DNA of 64,000 nt from Casuarina equisetifolia. Its lineage: Eukaryota > Streptophyta > Magnoliopsida > Fagales > Casuarinaceae. The stretch spans positions 20,370,682 to 20,434,681 of the forward strand of contig CM052360.1 in the NCBI GenBank assembly GCA_028551475.1, read 5' to 3'. A program made the translations under genes and the position numbers. Position 1 is the stretch's first letter. Each line of letters opens with the position of its first letter. The notes under the pieces are model-generated. The model saw only the letters and a list, made by a program, of their open reading frames with translations. It searched no databases and had not been told where the DNA came from. Below, piece by piece: positions 43,290 to 55,130 of the stretch.

Positions 43290-44250
43290 ATTATCCATAT
43301 GCAGGCCTCCGCAACAGCAATATAGCTAGTAATTGTAACCACGATGGTCCTCACCCACCGTGGACAAAAGCATGTAGAGCATGTTCCTTCCCCCTTTTTT
43401 TTCTTCTTTTTTTTTTTTTATGAATAGCATGTTCTTTCCCTTTAACTTTACATCAATCATGGCTGTTGCAGACTCCACAGGGAGAAAGAAAACCTTAAAG
43501 CTACTCAAAAAGCATGAAACTAAGTGCTTGCAGTCTCCTTTTTTCTTCTTTCTTTCTTTCCATCCGTTCTTTCCGCGCTCTATTTTTTATGCAACAAATA
43601 GAAGATATGTTTCGTAGTAAATTAACTTTTACAACGTGAGAGCTGCCCTTCGCATACAATATGAAAAAAAATCCTTAGAAAACGTTGCTAGTACCTCCTT
43701 TAACTTTTTTCAGTTAAGCTAAACGCATATAGCCACTATCACGTTCACTTGGTGGTCTTTATCTTTTGAATTCGTTTCCAATCAAAAAATGTGCGATCTT
43801 ACAACGTGGGTTCGAAATTGCACTCCGCAGTTCAATTTTTCTTTTAGTTTGTTATTGTTTAAGTGCTTAAGAGAACCGAAGAAAGCCTTGGTAAGAATCT
43901 CCGCTTCCAAAGATTTGCAATTCACTTTATTCGTCAACGTGCTTTTGAGGTACTGGCATGCACAGCCGAAGCAATTGAATTTTGAAGAAATAAAACAAAA
44001 TATTTTCGAATCATTTTGGCCGGAAAGTTTTAACAAGATATCATGACAGCTTTGCCAAGTGCTGGACAGGGACTCATTGTACTCACTGGTGAGAAGAAAC
44101 CGCTTTCAAAGAATCTATATTCTCTGCCCCTCCCTTGATAACACCCCAAATCACAGAAGTCCCAAACTTTCTAATCCTCCTTTGTCTTCAATAGTCTACG
44201 ATCTCTCCCGCCACAGCAAAGTCTCTTTTTGTAATAACAGGTAAAGCAAC
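43290..44250 (-). pseudogene. Unrecognised cysteine-containing module, copy c
   Basis: The minus frame at 44036-43782 reads SSKFNCFGCACQYLKSTLTN, collinear with SKFSCFTNTCQYFKSTLLQK at about 39010-38955. Upstream parts align with 39100-39200 only loosely. The counterpart in the second duplicate (about 52930-53180) is shorter. The small plus frame at 44059-44244 (and 53183-53371 in the duplicate) is open in both copies but is mainly positional. No known domain was recognised. Confidence 0.4.
43393..43425 (-). mobile_element. Tail-only LINE insertion
   Basis: A T-rich run ending in 'atgaat', the same junction as the 3' end of the larger LINE (T run then 'atgaata' at 24764-24780). It lies between two copies of 'agcatgttc(c/t)ttccc' (43378-43392 and 43426-43440). 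The duplicate locus at about 52625-52645 has one copy of that phrase and no insertion, so this is a clean filled/empty pair. Only the tail and a few bases of the element are present. Confidence 0.8.
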
Positions 44251-44255
44251 CAGAA

Positions 44256-44385
44256 AATGAAATGATGAAACATGGTGTAGAAAAGGAATACCCTCTTGTA
44301 GTAATGAATTGGCTAAAGGAAATGAAATGATGAAACATGGTGTGAAAAAGGAATACCCTCTATAGTGATAAATTGGCTGAAAAAA
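44256..44385. repeat. 65-bp tandem duplication
   Basis: 'aatgaaatgatgaaacatgg' starts at 44256 and again at 44321, each followed by 'ggaataccctct' and 'aattggct'. Both units are also present in the duplicate (about 53384-53510), so the tandem predates the segmental duplication. Confidence 0.75.
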
Positions 44386-45094
44386 ATATTAATGTGGATT
44401 TTAGAAAAGAAATTTTTTTTTTAAAAAAAAATGATCAATTGTTCTATAAAAGGAGGAGTGACTTAACTGCACACAAAGAAAAATGTGTAGAGATCATTAA
44501 GCTGAAATTCCCCCCCAAAAAAGAAAGGCTTGAGAAAGACAATAACCAACATTTAAAACCCTCAACTCCAAGATAGCCAATGCTCTCTCATAACAAAGAG
44601 AAGTTCTTTCGTATCTAAATTCTCTTTTGGTAGCTCATAAGTTTATTCATTATCATCCTTTGTCATCATGTACTATTTAGATGGACTTACTTATTGTTTT
44701 TGTCCATAAACGTAGTTCTTTTTGCTGAACAACATAATTTCTTATTGTTGTTCTTGGTAATGTTGACGTGTGCTTTAGGGCTAACGTGGCTTAATGTATT
44801 TAATGTGGCCTTGCCATGCGGAGGTGACATAGCATGCTGACTGGACTTGCTGACGTAGTAGTGATCCATGATTTTGGATTTTAATAGCAATTAATGACAA
44901 CTTTTCTCATATGTTGGTTTTCGTTTAGAGTTAAGCTTTTTAGCTCAACATTCCTCAGACGAAGCCTTGTTATGCCAAGACTGCTTTGTAGTCTTTCAAG
45001 GTGAATTAAGGCAGTGGCTTTCTGAATCGATTAGCTAATTGTCTGGCTGATGATATGAATTTGGCTATTATGGCCTTGACTGCTACTTTTTCAT

Positions 45095-45195
45095 TTTTTT
45101 ATTTAAGTGAATATGTGAGTTTACTTATTCAAGAATAAGGGAATACAAAAACTTGAGGATATACCATAACATAACTTTTCTTCAATGAATTAGTA
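45095..45195 (-). mobile_element. LINE 3'-end fragment (also at about 54205-54300)
   Basis: 'gaatatgtgagttta' followed by 'ttcaagaataa' and 'acttgaggatatacc' corresponds to 24775-24830 of the larger LINE. Only the extreme 3' UTR is present. Conserved in both segmental copies. Confidence 0.6.
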
Positions 45196-45739
45196 ACCTA
45201 TTATGATATGTTTAGAATTGCCATGAATGAATTATTTATTTATTTATTTATTTTGGTCAAGAAGTGTAGTTGGATGTGGTTGAGAAATATAATAATTCCT
45301 AAATAAAAGGGAAATCCAAGTTGCTTCAATAGCTGTAGCAACTAGGGAGCAATACCCAGCTTCAATTGATGAGCGGAAAATTGTGACTTGGTCGTGAGCG
45401 CCCCGAGAAATATAGTTGGCTTCAAGGAAGAAAGAAAAATTGAGGTGGAAAGACAAGTTCAAGGGTAAACTTCCCAGTCTGTCTCACTAAAGCCATAAAC
45501 GTTCAACTCACCAACAACATGAATTTGTTGTCCAAAATCGTTAGTCCAAGGTAAATATCACAATACCCCCTTTAGATCATGAAAATTAGAGAGGATTAAA
45601 GAGTAGATTGCTTGTCACAATTTACATACTGCAAAGGGAAGATCAATCTTTGTTAATGTCAAATACTACAAAGCTCTAGTAAGGTGACATGGAAGGTTAC
45701 GAGGATTTAGCGGATCCATTTCTGACTTGCGGGCATTTT

Positions 45740-46240
45740 GTGGCTATCAAATTTTGACGGTTTCTAATCATATTCAAAAGAAAATGGATTTGTTAAATGG
45801 GCATCGTGTCGCCCAATCTCCAATGCATCACCTTCAGCTGGGGTACCACTCTGTAGGAACTTGCTCAAAATTTATATAACCAATACAACGGACAGACAAA
45901 TTGGACCATAAAATACCGAGCCCATTTGATTACTGGCAATTGGACTTGGGAAATGAACCTTCTGGGAAGATAATGTCACCGATTTTGTAATGGAAAGTTA
46001 CTAAGGTTTCAAGAACTTCTTAAAGAGTTTTCAAAGATTCTTCAGGGGGACTTTACGAAAAAAATATTTGTCGTTTTTAGTCAATTCAGAACATAAAACC
46101 TTCAAATTTTTCTGGTTGCCATATTTTTTTATTAATTTCCTCGTGTCGAGGTTTCTCACCATATTCGAAAGAAAAAGGAATTTGATAAATGGGCACTGCG
46201 TTGCCCAATCTCCCATGCATCACCCTCCTCAGCAAGGCAT
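45740..46240. repeat. Direct repeat unit R6 (one and a half units in copy 1)
   Basis: Two related units end in 'gcccaatctcc(c/a)atgcatcacc' (45812-45835 and 46203-46226). In copy 2 both units are complete (about 57700-57930 and 58060-58310). In copy 1 the first unit lacks its beginning, which places the copy-1 deletion junction at about 45755. Confidence 0.65.
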
Positions 46241-46339
46241 CCCCCTCATCACACTCATGAGGGGGATGCCAAAATTTTTAAATGAGATAATATCAATGCA
46301 TCTGGAATGGATTTGTGTTTGGTTTTTTGTATAGTTATC

Positions 46340-46560
46340 TTTGTCTAGTAGGGCAGCAAAAGAACCTGAGAAGCCTTGCTGTTTCGTTTTTCGCATTTGG
46401 ATTATCACTCTAGTAGATTGTGCTCAAAATTTAGACTGAATCGTTGCGGTTTCATCTTGTAAAGAAGAAACAGCACGTGTACATGGGCTATGGTATTACT
46501 TAGTAGTCTAATCAAGCAAACAATAGTAAGAAAAGCAACATACAGTAGTCAAATGGCACT
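46340..46560. repeat. DUF247-neighbourhood module (copies at 58410-58640, 35800-36050)
   Basis: Contains 'gggcagcaaaagaacctga', 'ggattatcactctagtaga' and 'agaagaaacagcacgtgtac'. No frame is preserved between copies. Confidence 0.5.
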
Positions 46561-47523
46561 TTCATGTTAATTTTGGTTCACAATCATCAACTTAAGCCGT
46601 GCTTATGCCAGTGCAGAAACTTCATTTATTGGTAATGGCCATATTGTAAAGTGAGAGTAAGCCGTATTGTTAAAAGTTGTCCTTGAATATATGGTAGTTA
46701 TTTCAACACATTAACATCTATTATAGAGTCCGAAGTGGTTCAATACTTTGTAAACATTTTTTTTCATAAAAAAAAATCATTTTCATCGTTATAAATAAAA
46801 TAAGTTAATTAAATCATTACTCCTACTTAAGAGTATACATAGATAGGATATAAAACCTAATTCTTTAAGACATCATCTCAATTAGCGGGTGTTAAAAAAG
46901 AACAATTATCAAGTGAGAAATTAGTATGACATGGGTCATTAAGAGTAGAGTGATTGAAAAATAGTAAAGAGATTTGTGAAAATGCAACCAAAACAAAGTA
47001 TATGCAAAAAGTACAAGTCTGAAACTTTTATCTAAATTTGTCTATTTATGTTGAAAGGATAACTATAAGAGGAGAGGAAGAACAATATGTTGTAAACACA
47101 GTGTTGGTGTAATAATAAGATATTCTTTTGTGTTCTGTCGTGGATGTAGGCTACCTCTTGGTCGAATCACATGATCTCTATGTTTTGTTTTTTCTACCTC
47201 ACTTTGTCATTTAATTTGTTCTTGACTACTTGCTGTAAGTCTACATCGATATCGATCTTTTGAAATATATAATCACTTGTATGAATGTTGATGCTTTATC
47301 CATACAATTAGCAACCTAGAAATTCTGCATATTGCTCTAGAACTCACCCATCTCCATTTTCTACTTTTAATCATGTTTCACGCTTCATGAAAGCACTAGT
47401 CAGATGGGCTAATTTGTGGCACTCAAATGATAGTTTTGTCTTTTTGGTGATAGGTGATCGCGGCAGTCTCTACAGCCAAAGCCGTTCAAGCGAGATCATA
47501 CTAATCAAATATCTAAATCTTAA

Positions 47524-48106
47524 CTCCAAATCATACTAGTCAAATTGTACGAGGATATCGCTTGAAGAAAGGGTTGAGCTCACTACTATTGTGCCTCCCA
47601 CAGCGTATGAGGAACATTGCATAGTGAAAAGGTCAACTACCTCACATAATGCGAGTTCATACACCCCTCTAGGCAAGATGAGTGATCCTTTGGTTGAGTC
47701 GTCCCAGGTCACTCCACTTGTATGGATGTCACCTTCCACTGATTCATGAGAAGTGCTACATCGAATCATGAGCAATTTCACTGGATACATTGATCAGATG
47801 CTATGGATGAGCACGACATGGTAGAGAACGAGAATAGGAAGAGGAAGTGAGAGCACAAATAGCTAGTACTAAATATTACAATGAGGAGTTGGACCCACGA
47901 AACAAAGAATGAAGAGGAGGAGGAAAGCTTAAATTGAGCATGTTTGAGAAATATTTGTGTAAGGCTTTTGAGTTAAGTTGTTGAGATGTTGTCTTTCTAT
48001 TACCCCTATTGTTGGAGACATGTATAGATAAAGTTTATATCCTGTCTTTTGTTTAATTTTAAATAAAATACATGGGTACCACCCATATTTAATAAAAAAT
48101 ACATAT
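47524..48106 (+). mobile_element. Retroposon-like insertion with decayed ORF, copy 1
   Basis: A 583-bp segment flanked by 'atctaaatcttaa' (47511-47523) and 'atctaaaccttaa' (48107-48119). The related locus near 63.5 kb has a single 'atctaaaccttaa' (63558-63570) with the same flanks and no insert. The segment carries an ORF remnant (SLEERVELTTIVPPTAYEEH...), a 3' UTR with 'aataaa' and an A-rich end ('taataaaaaatac'), as expected of a 5'-truncated retrocopy of an mRNA. Here the start codon is ACG, a stop follows STDS, and a 14-bp insertion breaks the end. The source gene was not recognised. Confidence 0.75.
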
Positions 48107-49054
48107 ATCTAAACCTTAAGCCATAGTCCATTGTTTGCTTTTATGTCTGACAAAACCTAGCCTTTCTCTCTCGTCCAAATTAATTAATTGGATTTCAGAA
48201 ATGATCCAACGATATAGAATTTTAAATAGGCTACTCAAGTAACTCAAGACACAAAATTCAATGTAACTTTGTTCAAATTAGCATATTAAAATATTTTAGA
48301 AATAGGCGATTGATGTAGGATTAAAAAAAAAAAGGCAATACTAAAGTACCAAAGTCAAACCCAAAGTCCATACCTTAGATCAACCTACAATAAACACAAA
48401 TAATGCTAACTTCTACTTTTTGTTATTGTTTCTTTAAAGATGATTCTTGCTACATGTAACCATGTAATTTAATTAATTTTTTAAAAATTATTTATATCTA
48501 ATAGTCAACTTAAGAGTATGAAAATTTTCTTCTATATATGAAGAATTCTCAGAGAAGATTTTAGACAATATAAATCCTTTCAAACATTGTTCTTAACATG
48601 TTATCTTGAGGGCAATAGCTTTAAGCCAAGTTTCATACACAAGTTGTACTACCTCTTGAGCCTATATTATGATATCACATTAAAAAATCTCATTTTTGCC
48701 TAAAAAGAAATTAAAGATAAGGAGTCCTCTGTCCATATATGGAGGATTCTTTTTAAAAAATAAAAATTAGTCATTATTAAATGTCTCTAGTGTATTTTAA
48801 CATTTTTTTTAAATATATAGACTAAGATAATTTGAAAAACTATCCATAGAATAGAATCTAAAGTCATATTAGGCAAAAGAATGAAGAATTATAATGGATA
48901 ATTAGATCAATTAAAGAAAATAATTTGATTGTAAAACTTTTCATGATAGCACTTTTAACATGTATTTACTATATATGAGCAAAACGCAAGAAAAGATATT
49001 ATTAGAATAAAACAATTAACATTCTAATTTTGTTGGTGAAAGTAAGAAAAATTA

Positions 49055-49232
49055 TTTGAAGGATGGATTTTTTATTTCAAAATATAAAATCTTTCCATAG
49101 AAATATCATTTTGGGTAAGCTTTTGAGGTTTCCAACTTCAATTCTTTTACAAATTTCATAAGTTTTGTAATGTTGTAATATGCTTATATTGGCTTATACA
49201 CTAATGTTTAATAATTCAAACTTACTTTTTCA

Positions 49233-49240
<8 letters not shown>
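49055..49240 (+). mobile_element. LINE 3'-end fragment (also at 60965-61150)
   Basis: The text 'atttcaaaatataaaatctt', then 'tcattttgggtaag', 'tttgtaatgttg' and 'acactaatgtttaataatt' matches 8205-8370 of the truncated LINE. It ends in a (TA)n microsatellite instead of a clean A tail. Present in both segmental copies. Confidence 0.7.

Positions 49241-49265
<25 letters not shown>
49236..49265. repeat. (TA)n microsatellites
   Basis: A (TA)n run here. Others lie at about 49882-49910 and 61144-61161. The runs at 49236 and 61144 are homologous positions in the two segmental copies and differ in length. Confidence 0.9.
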
Positions 49266-49269
<4 letters not shown>

Positions 49270-49579
49270 AATGTTATTTGAACAAAAGAAAATCTTTGTT
49301 TGTGACTAAAATTAAGAAAGTAATACATGGAAGAGTATCTTTATTTAGGAATATTAAACTATTTTAGATGAATATTTTACTGTGCTATAATTAAACTATT
49401 CGAAATTTGATTTTCTTTTACATGAATTATAATATTAAAATATGTTCTTAAATTTTTATATTATCTTATTCTTTGATGAATAAAAAAATATTTTGAAATA
49501 AAAACACAATAATGCAACTAAAAGTTCTCTAGAGTTAATTCACTAATAGCCTAGTAACATAATAACATTCGAGTAATGC

Positions 49580-49625
49580 TACATATCTCAATTAAACGAT
49601 GATTATTTATCTTCATTTGCTTTTT
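49580..49625 (-). pseudogene. Truncated DUF247 start
   Basis: Only about a dozen codons of the duplicated DUF247 gene remain, ending exactly at the segmental-duplication junction. The 5' flank is complete and similar to that of the intact gene, so a promoter could still fire into the neighbouring sequence. Confidence 0.7.
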
Positions 49626-49878
49626 GTTTGTTTCAACAAATTCCAATATGTAATCAAACAATAAGTAAAGATCAAAATAGAAATCATCTACATACGATTC
49701 ACTACTTACAATCAAAAAGAATAAATTAGAAAGTGAGAGACAAATACATCTATTAAAATATTTTTACGTAGGTTTGATTGCTCTTCCACGAGTGTCTTCA
49801 TGATCACTTTTACGGATAATTGATATTTTAGTTTTACCTAGTACATGTGCAAAAATAGAAAAAAGACATAATTATGTT

Positions 49879-49916
<38 letters not shown>

Positions 49917-50738
49917 TATAACCCACACTCTTCTACCACCCACTCTTGGAAACTTGTAAACATAGATTTTTTTGGGTAAAATAGTAAATTATATTAATAA
50001 AATATAAAGTACAAAAGCAAAAGGTCATATTTCAGCATTATAAAATTTATTACAGCTACAAAAAGATATAAGTTGAAAGAATTCAAATTTTATGAAAAAT
50101 AACATTTTTTAACAAGGTCTTATATATTTTAAACAAATAAATTCTCTCTTATACAATTTTTCTTACTTTTACTAATAAAATTGGGACACCAATTATTGTC
50201 TCCTATAAATATAAGACATCAGTTTTTTGTCTTCTTTTAGTTTTTTTCCTAAAAATTGAAGTTTAAATTTGCTATTACAAAGTGTATGAGTGACACGCTC
50301 AACACTAAACACAAATTCTAGAAAGGTACGTAATACAATTAGTAAATCAACCGTTAAAATCCTTGACAATGAAAATTAGTGTAGAAAAAGAAAAAACTAA
50401 CTAGGTATGTATGTTCTATTGTAAGCAACTCCAGCTCGAGCACACAGACAAGCGGACTATTTATAGGTTATTAAAGGTCATATGCTAAGCCTTTAAATCT
50501 CAATACCCAATTTAATCATATCATATCAAGAATTATTTCTACCTTTTGTACAAACAAAAATTTCAATTGGAGAAAGAGTTTCCAAACTATGACAACTTCT
50601 GTGAATCGAACTCACAACTATTTGCATAAACAAAATAACTTTGAGCTATATGAGAAAAATGCGGCGTATGTCAAAACTAATGATAGAAAGATAAAGATAT
50701 AACCCCAAGAAATAGAGAAAGCGGAGAGGAGGGGGTTG

Positions 50739-51260
50739 TGTTAGGATTGGTGGAACAATTAGGTTAAAGGGTATGATTGTCATTACAATCAGGGGTCTCT
50801 ATGTAATTGTGAAACTAGAAAATATCTTCTAGATATAGTGGATTTCCTAGTAGTGTTGGATTAGGATTCTTATCCTAATTCTTAGTAGTATTGGAGTAGG
50901 ATTCTTATCCTGATGTGGAAGTAAGTTTTCCTAGTAGTATTCAACTAGGATTCCTTCAAGGTTTCTCTATAAATAGGAGAAGTATAGAGAAACCTAGGGG
51001 GCAAATTGAGAGAATCCCCATGAGGGGCTAATTGTTGAAGAAGGCCCCTCTCATGGATTTTAGTTGATGAGAGAATTCATAAGATATCTATTTGAGGAGA
51101 GAGAATGTATGAGAAAATCTAATGAAAAGAGACTATAGGGGATGTAGGATATTATGATGTTCCGAATCTCTTAAATCTATTGTGTTTGGGTGTGTGCATT
51201 CTTATATTTATGTGTTCAATCTCTATGTAGATGATGCGACTTTGTTGAATTCTCCCAACA
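50739..51260. mobile_element. Solo LTR of a Ty1/copia element
   Basis: 522 bp beginning TGTTAGGATT and ending TCTCCCAACA, with TG...CA ends and short inverted termini. It is flanked by the 5-bp duplication GGTTG (50734-50738 and 51261-51265). Copy 1 has no counterpart (at about 42268), giving the empty site. Inside, a TATA box lies at 50968-50975, preceded by three related 'tcctagtagt(g/a)tt' and 'aggattcttatcct' subrepeats. No internal element sequence is present, so it is an excision product of LTR-LTR recombination. Confidence 0.9.
50968..50975 (+). promoter_or_regulatory. TATA box of the solo LTR
   Basis: TATAAATA in 'ctctataaatagg', about 230 bases into the LTR, in a position fitting the U3 promoter. 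If active it would read towards 51.3 kb and beyond, where no gene was recognised. Confidence 0.6.
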
Positions 51261-52067
51261 GGTTGGTGTGGAATTATTGTACCTGCTGTGCAGAAGGACG
51301 ATCACAAGGAAAACAACTGCAAAGATCTTTGCTCTTTGTTGGATAAAAGTCAGTTTTCTGTTCCACCAAAACATGGGAGCTGCTTCTCTGTTTTATAAGC
51401 AAGAACCTATGTCCCTCTTCCCAGGTCGAAGATACAAGTTCCTTTAAAAATTGAAGTCGTTCTTCAATTCTTTTTCCGTGAACAATCCCAAATTAAATTA
51501 TGCAATACAGGCCCTGCAGCTAATAATTACAACCACGGAGGTTCTTTGTCCCCCCTTGATAGAAACATGTATATCTTCACCTACCTTTAAATTTTATATC
51601 TTAGTGGATGGTGAAGATCCACAGAAAGAAAAGGGAACGTGTAGCCACTCTGAGAGCTTGCAACTAGGTCATTTTTCTTCATCTACTTTCTTCCATCCCC
51701 TTCGTTCTTTATCATTAACTAACAAAAGATAAGTTGCCAACCTAATTAACTTTTGGCCAAGTGAGAGGAATCCGGTACTCTCCGCAGACAACATTGAAAA
51801 GCAATCCTTACAAACATTACCAGCACCGCCGTTAATTTTTTAACGTCAACCAAACGCAAGTAGGAATATCACGCTCACATGGTCGCTTTTATTGTTCAAA
51901 TTCGTTGCCAAGTAAAATGAAAACTTAAAATCATACATCAACGCGGGATCGGAAGTGGCACGTGGGATTGGGAACTAACAACCAATGCACGGAGATGGGG
52001 AGACGTGACATCAGATCGGTCGGAGAAATAGTAACTGACGTGATTGAGATTAATGTTGCTAATAACT

Positions 52068-52318
52068 ATTAAAGGTTTTGAGATGGTTTCTCACACTCTA
52101 ATATGGTATCAAGGATAAGGATGGGCCTCCATTTCATAAATTCATATGCCTCAAAATTGGGTTTCAATTTATTTACAATGTACATGCAAGTAAAGAAAAG
52201 TGTTAAAAGTATGTATTATTTTACCTTAAAAGCATGAGAATGACCTATTGCACTTATTACTAATAAGCTCAAAGGCCTATCTTCATGTTTTTAATGTGAG
52301 ACAATACCTATCTTTAAC
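52068..52318. mobile_element. MITE-like insertion with degenerate inverted ends
   Basis: 251 bp flanked by AATAACT (52061-52067 and 52319-52325) and absent from copy 1 at about 43078. The ends are imperfect inverted repeats: the left reads TTAAAGGTTTTGAGATGG, then TTTCTCACA; the right in reverse complement reads GTTAAAGATAGGTATTGTCT, then CACA. The 7-8 bp duplication suggests an hAT-like or Mutator-like transposase in trans. It has no coding capacity. Confidence 0.7.
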
Positions 52319-54889
52319 AATAACTTTTAAGAGCCTTAGAGCTTGGACATATGAACAATTTAAAGTCATACGGTCCTATGAAATTAAAGACTTTTTTTTT
52401 TAAGAAAAAAATTAAATTATATTAATAAATATTAAAATAAAAAAGTATAAAAATATATTTTAATATTACAAAAATTACTAGATCCATAAAAAGTGAAGTA
52501 CTTCTTTAGTTCTGTTTCCGTCAACGTTTGTCAGTTGGATTATCCAATGCAGGCCCCGCAACGGCAATACAGCTAGTAATTGTAACCACGATGGTCCTCC
52601 CCCACCGTGGACAGAAGCACGTAGAGCATGTTCCTTCCCTCTAACTTTACATCAATCATTGCTGGTGCAGACTCCACAGGGAGAAAAGATAACCTTAAAG
52701 CTACCGTAAAAGCATGAAACTAAGTGCCTACCGTCTCCTTTTTTCTTCTTTCTTTCTGTCCATTCGATCTTTCCGCGCACTATTTTCTATTCAACAATAG
52801 AAGATATGTTTCCAAGTAAATTAACTTTTACAACGTGAGATCAACCCTTCGCATACAACATGAAAAACAATCCTTAGAAAACGTTGCTGGTACCGCCTAT
52901 AACTTTATTCACTCAAGCTAAAAATGAATGAAATTGGCACTCCGTAGTTCAATTTTTCTTTTAGTTTGTTATTGTTTAAGTGCTTAAGAGAACCGAAGAA
53001 AAAGCCTTGAAAAGAATATTCGCTTTCAAAGATTTGGCATTTCACTTTGTGCCTCAAGGTGCTTTTGAAGTACTGGCATGCACAGCGGAAGCAATTGAAT
53101 TTTGAAGAAATAAAAAAATATATATATTTTCGAATTATTTTGGCAGGAACGTTTTAACAAGATATCATGACAGCTTTGCCAAGTGCCGGACAGGGACACA
53201 TTGTACTCACTGGTGAGAAGAAACCGCTTTCAAAGAATCTGTATTCTCTTCCCCTCCCTTGATGAGACCCCAAATCACAGGAGAAGTCCCAAACTTTCTC
53301 ATCTTCCTTTGTCTTCAATAGTCTACGATCTCTCCTGCCACAGCAAAGTCACTTTTTGTAATAACAGGTAAAGCAGCCAGAAAATGAAATGATGAAACAT
53401 GGTGTAGAAAAAGGAATACCCTCTTGTAATAATGAATTGGCTAAAAGAAAATGAAATGATGAAACGTGGTGTAAAAAAGGAATAGCCTCTAAAGTCATAA
53501 ATTGGCTGAAAAAATATTGATGTGGATTTTAGAAAGGAAATTTAAAAAAAAAAATGATCAATTGTTATATAAAAAGAAGAGTGACTTAACTCCGCACAAA
53601 GACGAATGTCCCTAGGTGAAGACCATTAAGCTGAAATTCTCAAAAACAAAAAAGGCTTGAGAAAGACAATAACCAACGTTTAAAACGCTCAATTCTAAGA
53701 TAGTCAATTCTCTCTCACAGTAAAGAGAAGTTCTTTCGTATCTTAATTCTCTTTTGATAGCTCATAAGTTTTTTTATTATCATCTTTTGTCATTATGTGC
53801 TATTTAGATGGACTTGCTTATTGTCCGTAAACATAGTTCCTTTTGTTGAACAACATAATTTCTTATTATTGTTCTTGGTAATGTTGACGTGTGCTTTAGG
53901 GCAAACGTGGCTTAATGTATTTGATGTGGCCTTGCCTTGTGGAGGTGACCTAGCATACTGACAGGACTTGCTGACGTAGTAGTGATCCATGATTTTGGAT
54001 GTTAATATCAATTAATGACAACTTTTCTCATATGTTGGTTTTCGTTTAGTGTTAAGCTATTTAGTTCAACACTCTCCTCAGACGAAGCCTTCTTTGTAGT
54101 CTTTCAAGGGGAATTAAAGGTGGCTTTCTGAATAGATTAGCTAATTGCTTGGCTGAATATGAATTTGATTATTATGGCCTTGACTGCTACCTTTCTGTTT
54201 TTTTTATTTAAATGAATATGTGAGTTTACTTATTTAAGAATAAAGAAAAACAAAAACTTAAGGGTATGCCATAACATAACTTTTCTTCAATGAATTAGTA
54301 ACCTATTATGATATCTTTTGAATTGCCATGAATGAAATTCTTTTTTGGCTCAAGAAGTCTAGTTGGATGTGGTTGAGAAACATAAAGATTCCTAAATAAA
54401 AGGGAAATCCAGGTTGCTTCAATAGCTGTAGCAGCTACGAAGCAATACTCAGCTTCAACTGATGAGCGGAAAATTGTGAGTTGTTCGTGAGCTGCCCAAG
54501 AAATATAACTGGCTTCAAGGAAGAAGCAAAAACTTGAGGTGGAAAGACAAGTTCAAGGGTAACCTCCCCTGTCTGTATCACTAAAGGTGGAAAGACAAGT
54601 TCAAGGGTAACCTCCCCAGTCTGTATCACTAAAGCCATAAACGTTCAAGTCACCAACAACATGAATTTGTAGTCCAAAATTGTTACTCCAATGTAAATAT
54701 CACAATACCCCCTTTAGATCATGAATTTAGAGAGGATTGAAGAGTAGATTGCTTGCACAATTTACTTACCGCAAAGGGAAGGCCAGTCTTTGTTAACGTC
54801 AAATACTACAAAGCTCTAACAAGGTGACATGGAAGGTTGTGAGGATTTAGCGGACCCATTTCTGACTTGTGGGCAATTAGTGGTTATCA

Positions 54890-55130
54890 AGTTTTTGTTT
54901 ATTTGTTGTGTTCCAAATCTACACACGCCAACACGTCGGTAGCACATTCATTTTGGTTGAGAAGTAGACCGCCATCCAAATGATGAACTTTTACCCTTAG
55001 AAAGCAACGCAATCAATCAGACTTTTTATGAAAAATTCATTTGCAAGAGCAGATTCAAAGGATGCTAGAGATCACGATGAGTTTCGAGTAATGGTGAGAA
55101 CATCAACATATAAAAGCACCATATATACTA
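54890..55130. other. Segment present only in copy 2 (start)
   Basis: From about 54890 to 57840 copy 2 has no counterpart in copy 1. The first part shows no recognisable protein. Confidence 0.5.

Larger units (their letters stand above)
41072..49490. repeat. Segmental duplication, copy 1
   Basis: Aligns in the same orientation with 49577-61410 over most of its length. The left edge falls inside the DUF247 coding sequence ('gctac.tatctcaatt.aa' at 41072 and 49577). The right edge is near 'ttctttgatg.ataaa' at 49483 and 61407. Matching landmarks: 42290/51272, 43381/52625, 44060/53184, 44690/53810, 45480/54560, 45790/57855, 47536/59615, 48700/60635, 49060/60965. The nucleotide similarity looks high in many blocks (long runs without mismatch), but I have not computed it. 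Confidence 0.88.
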
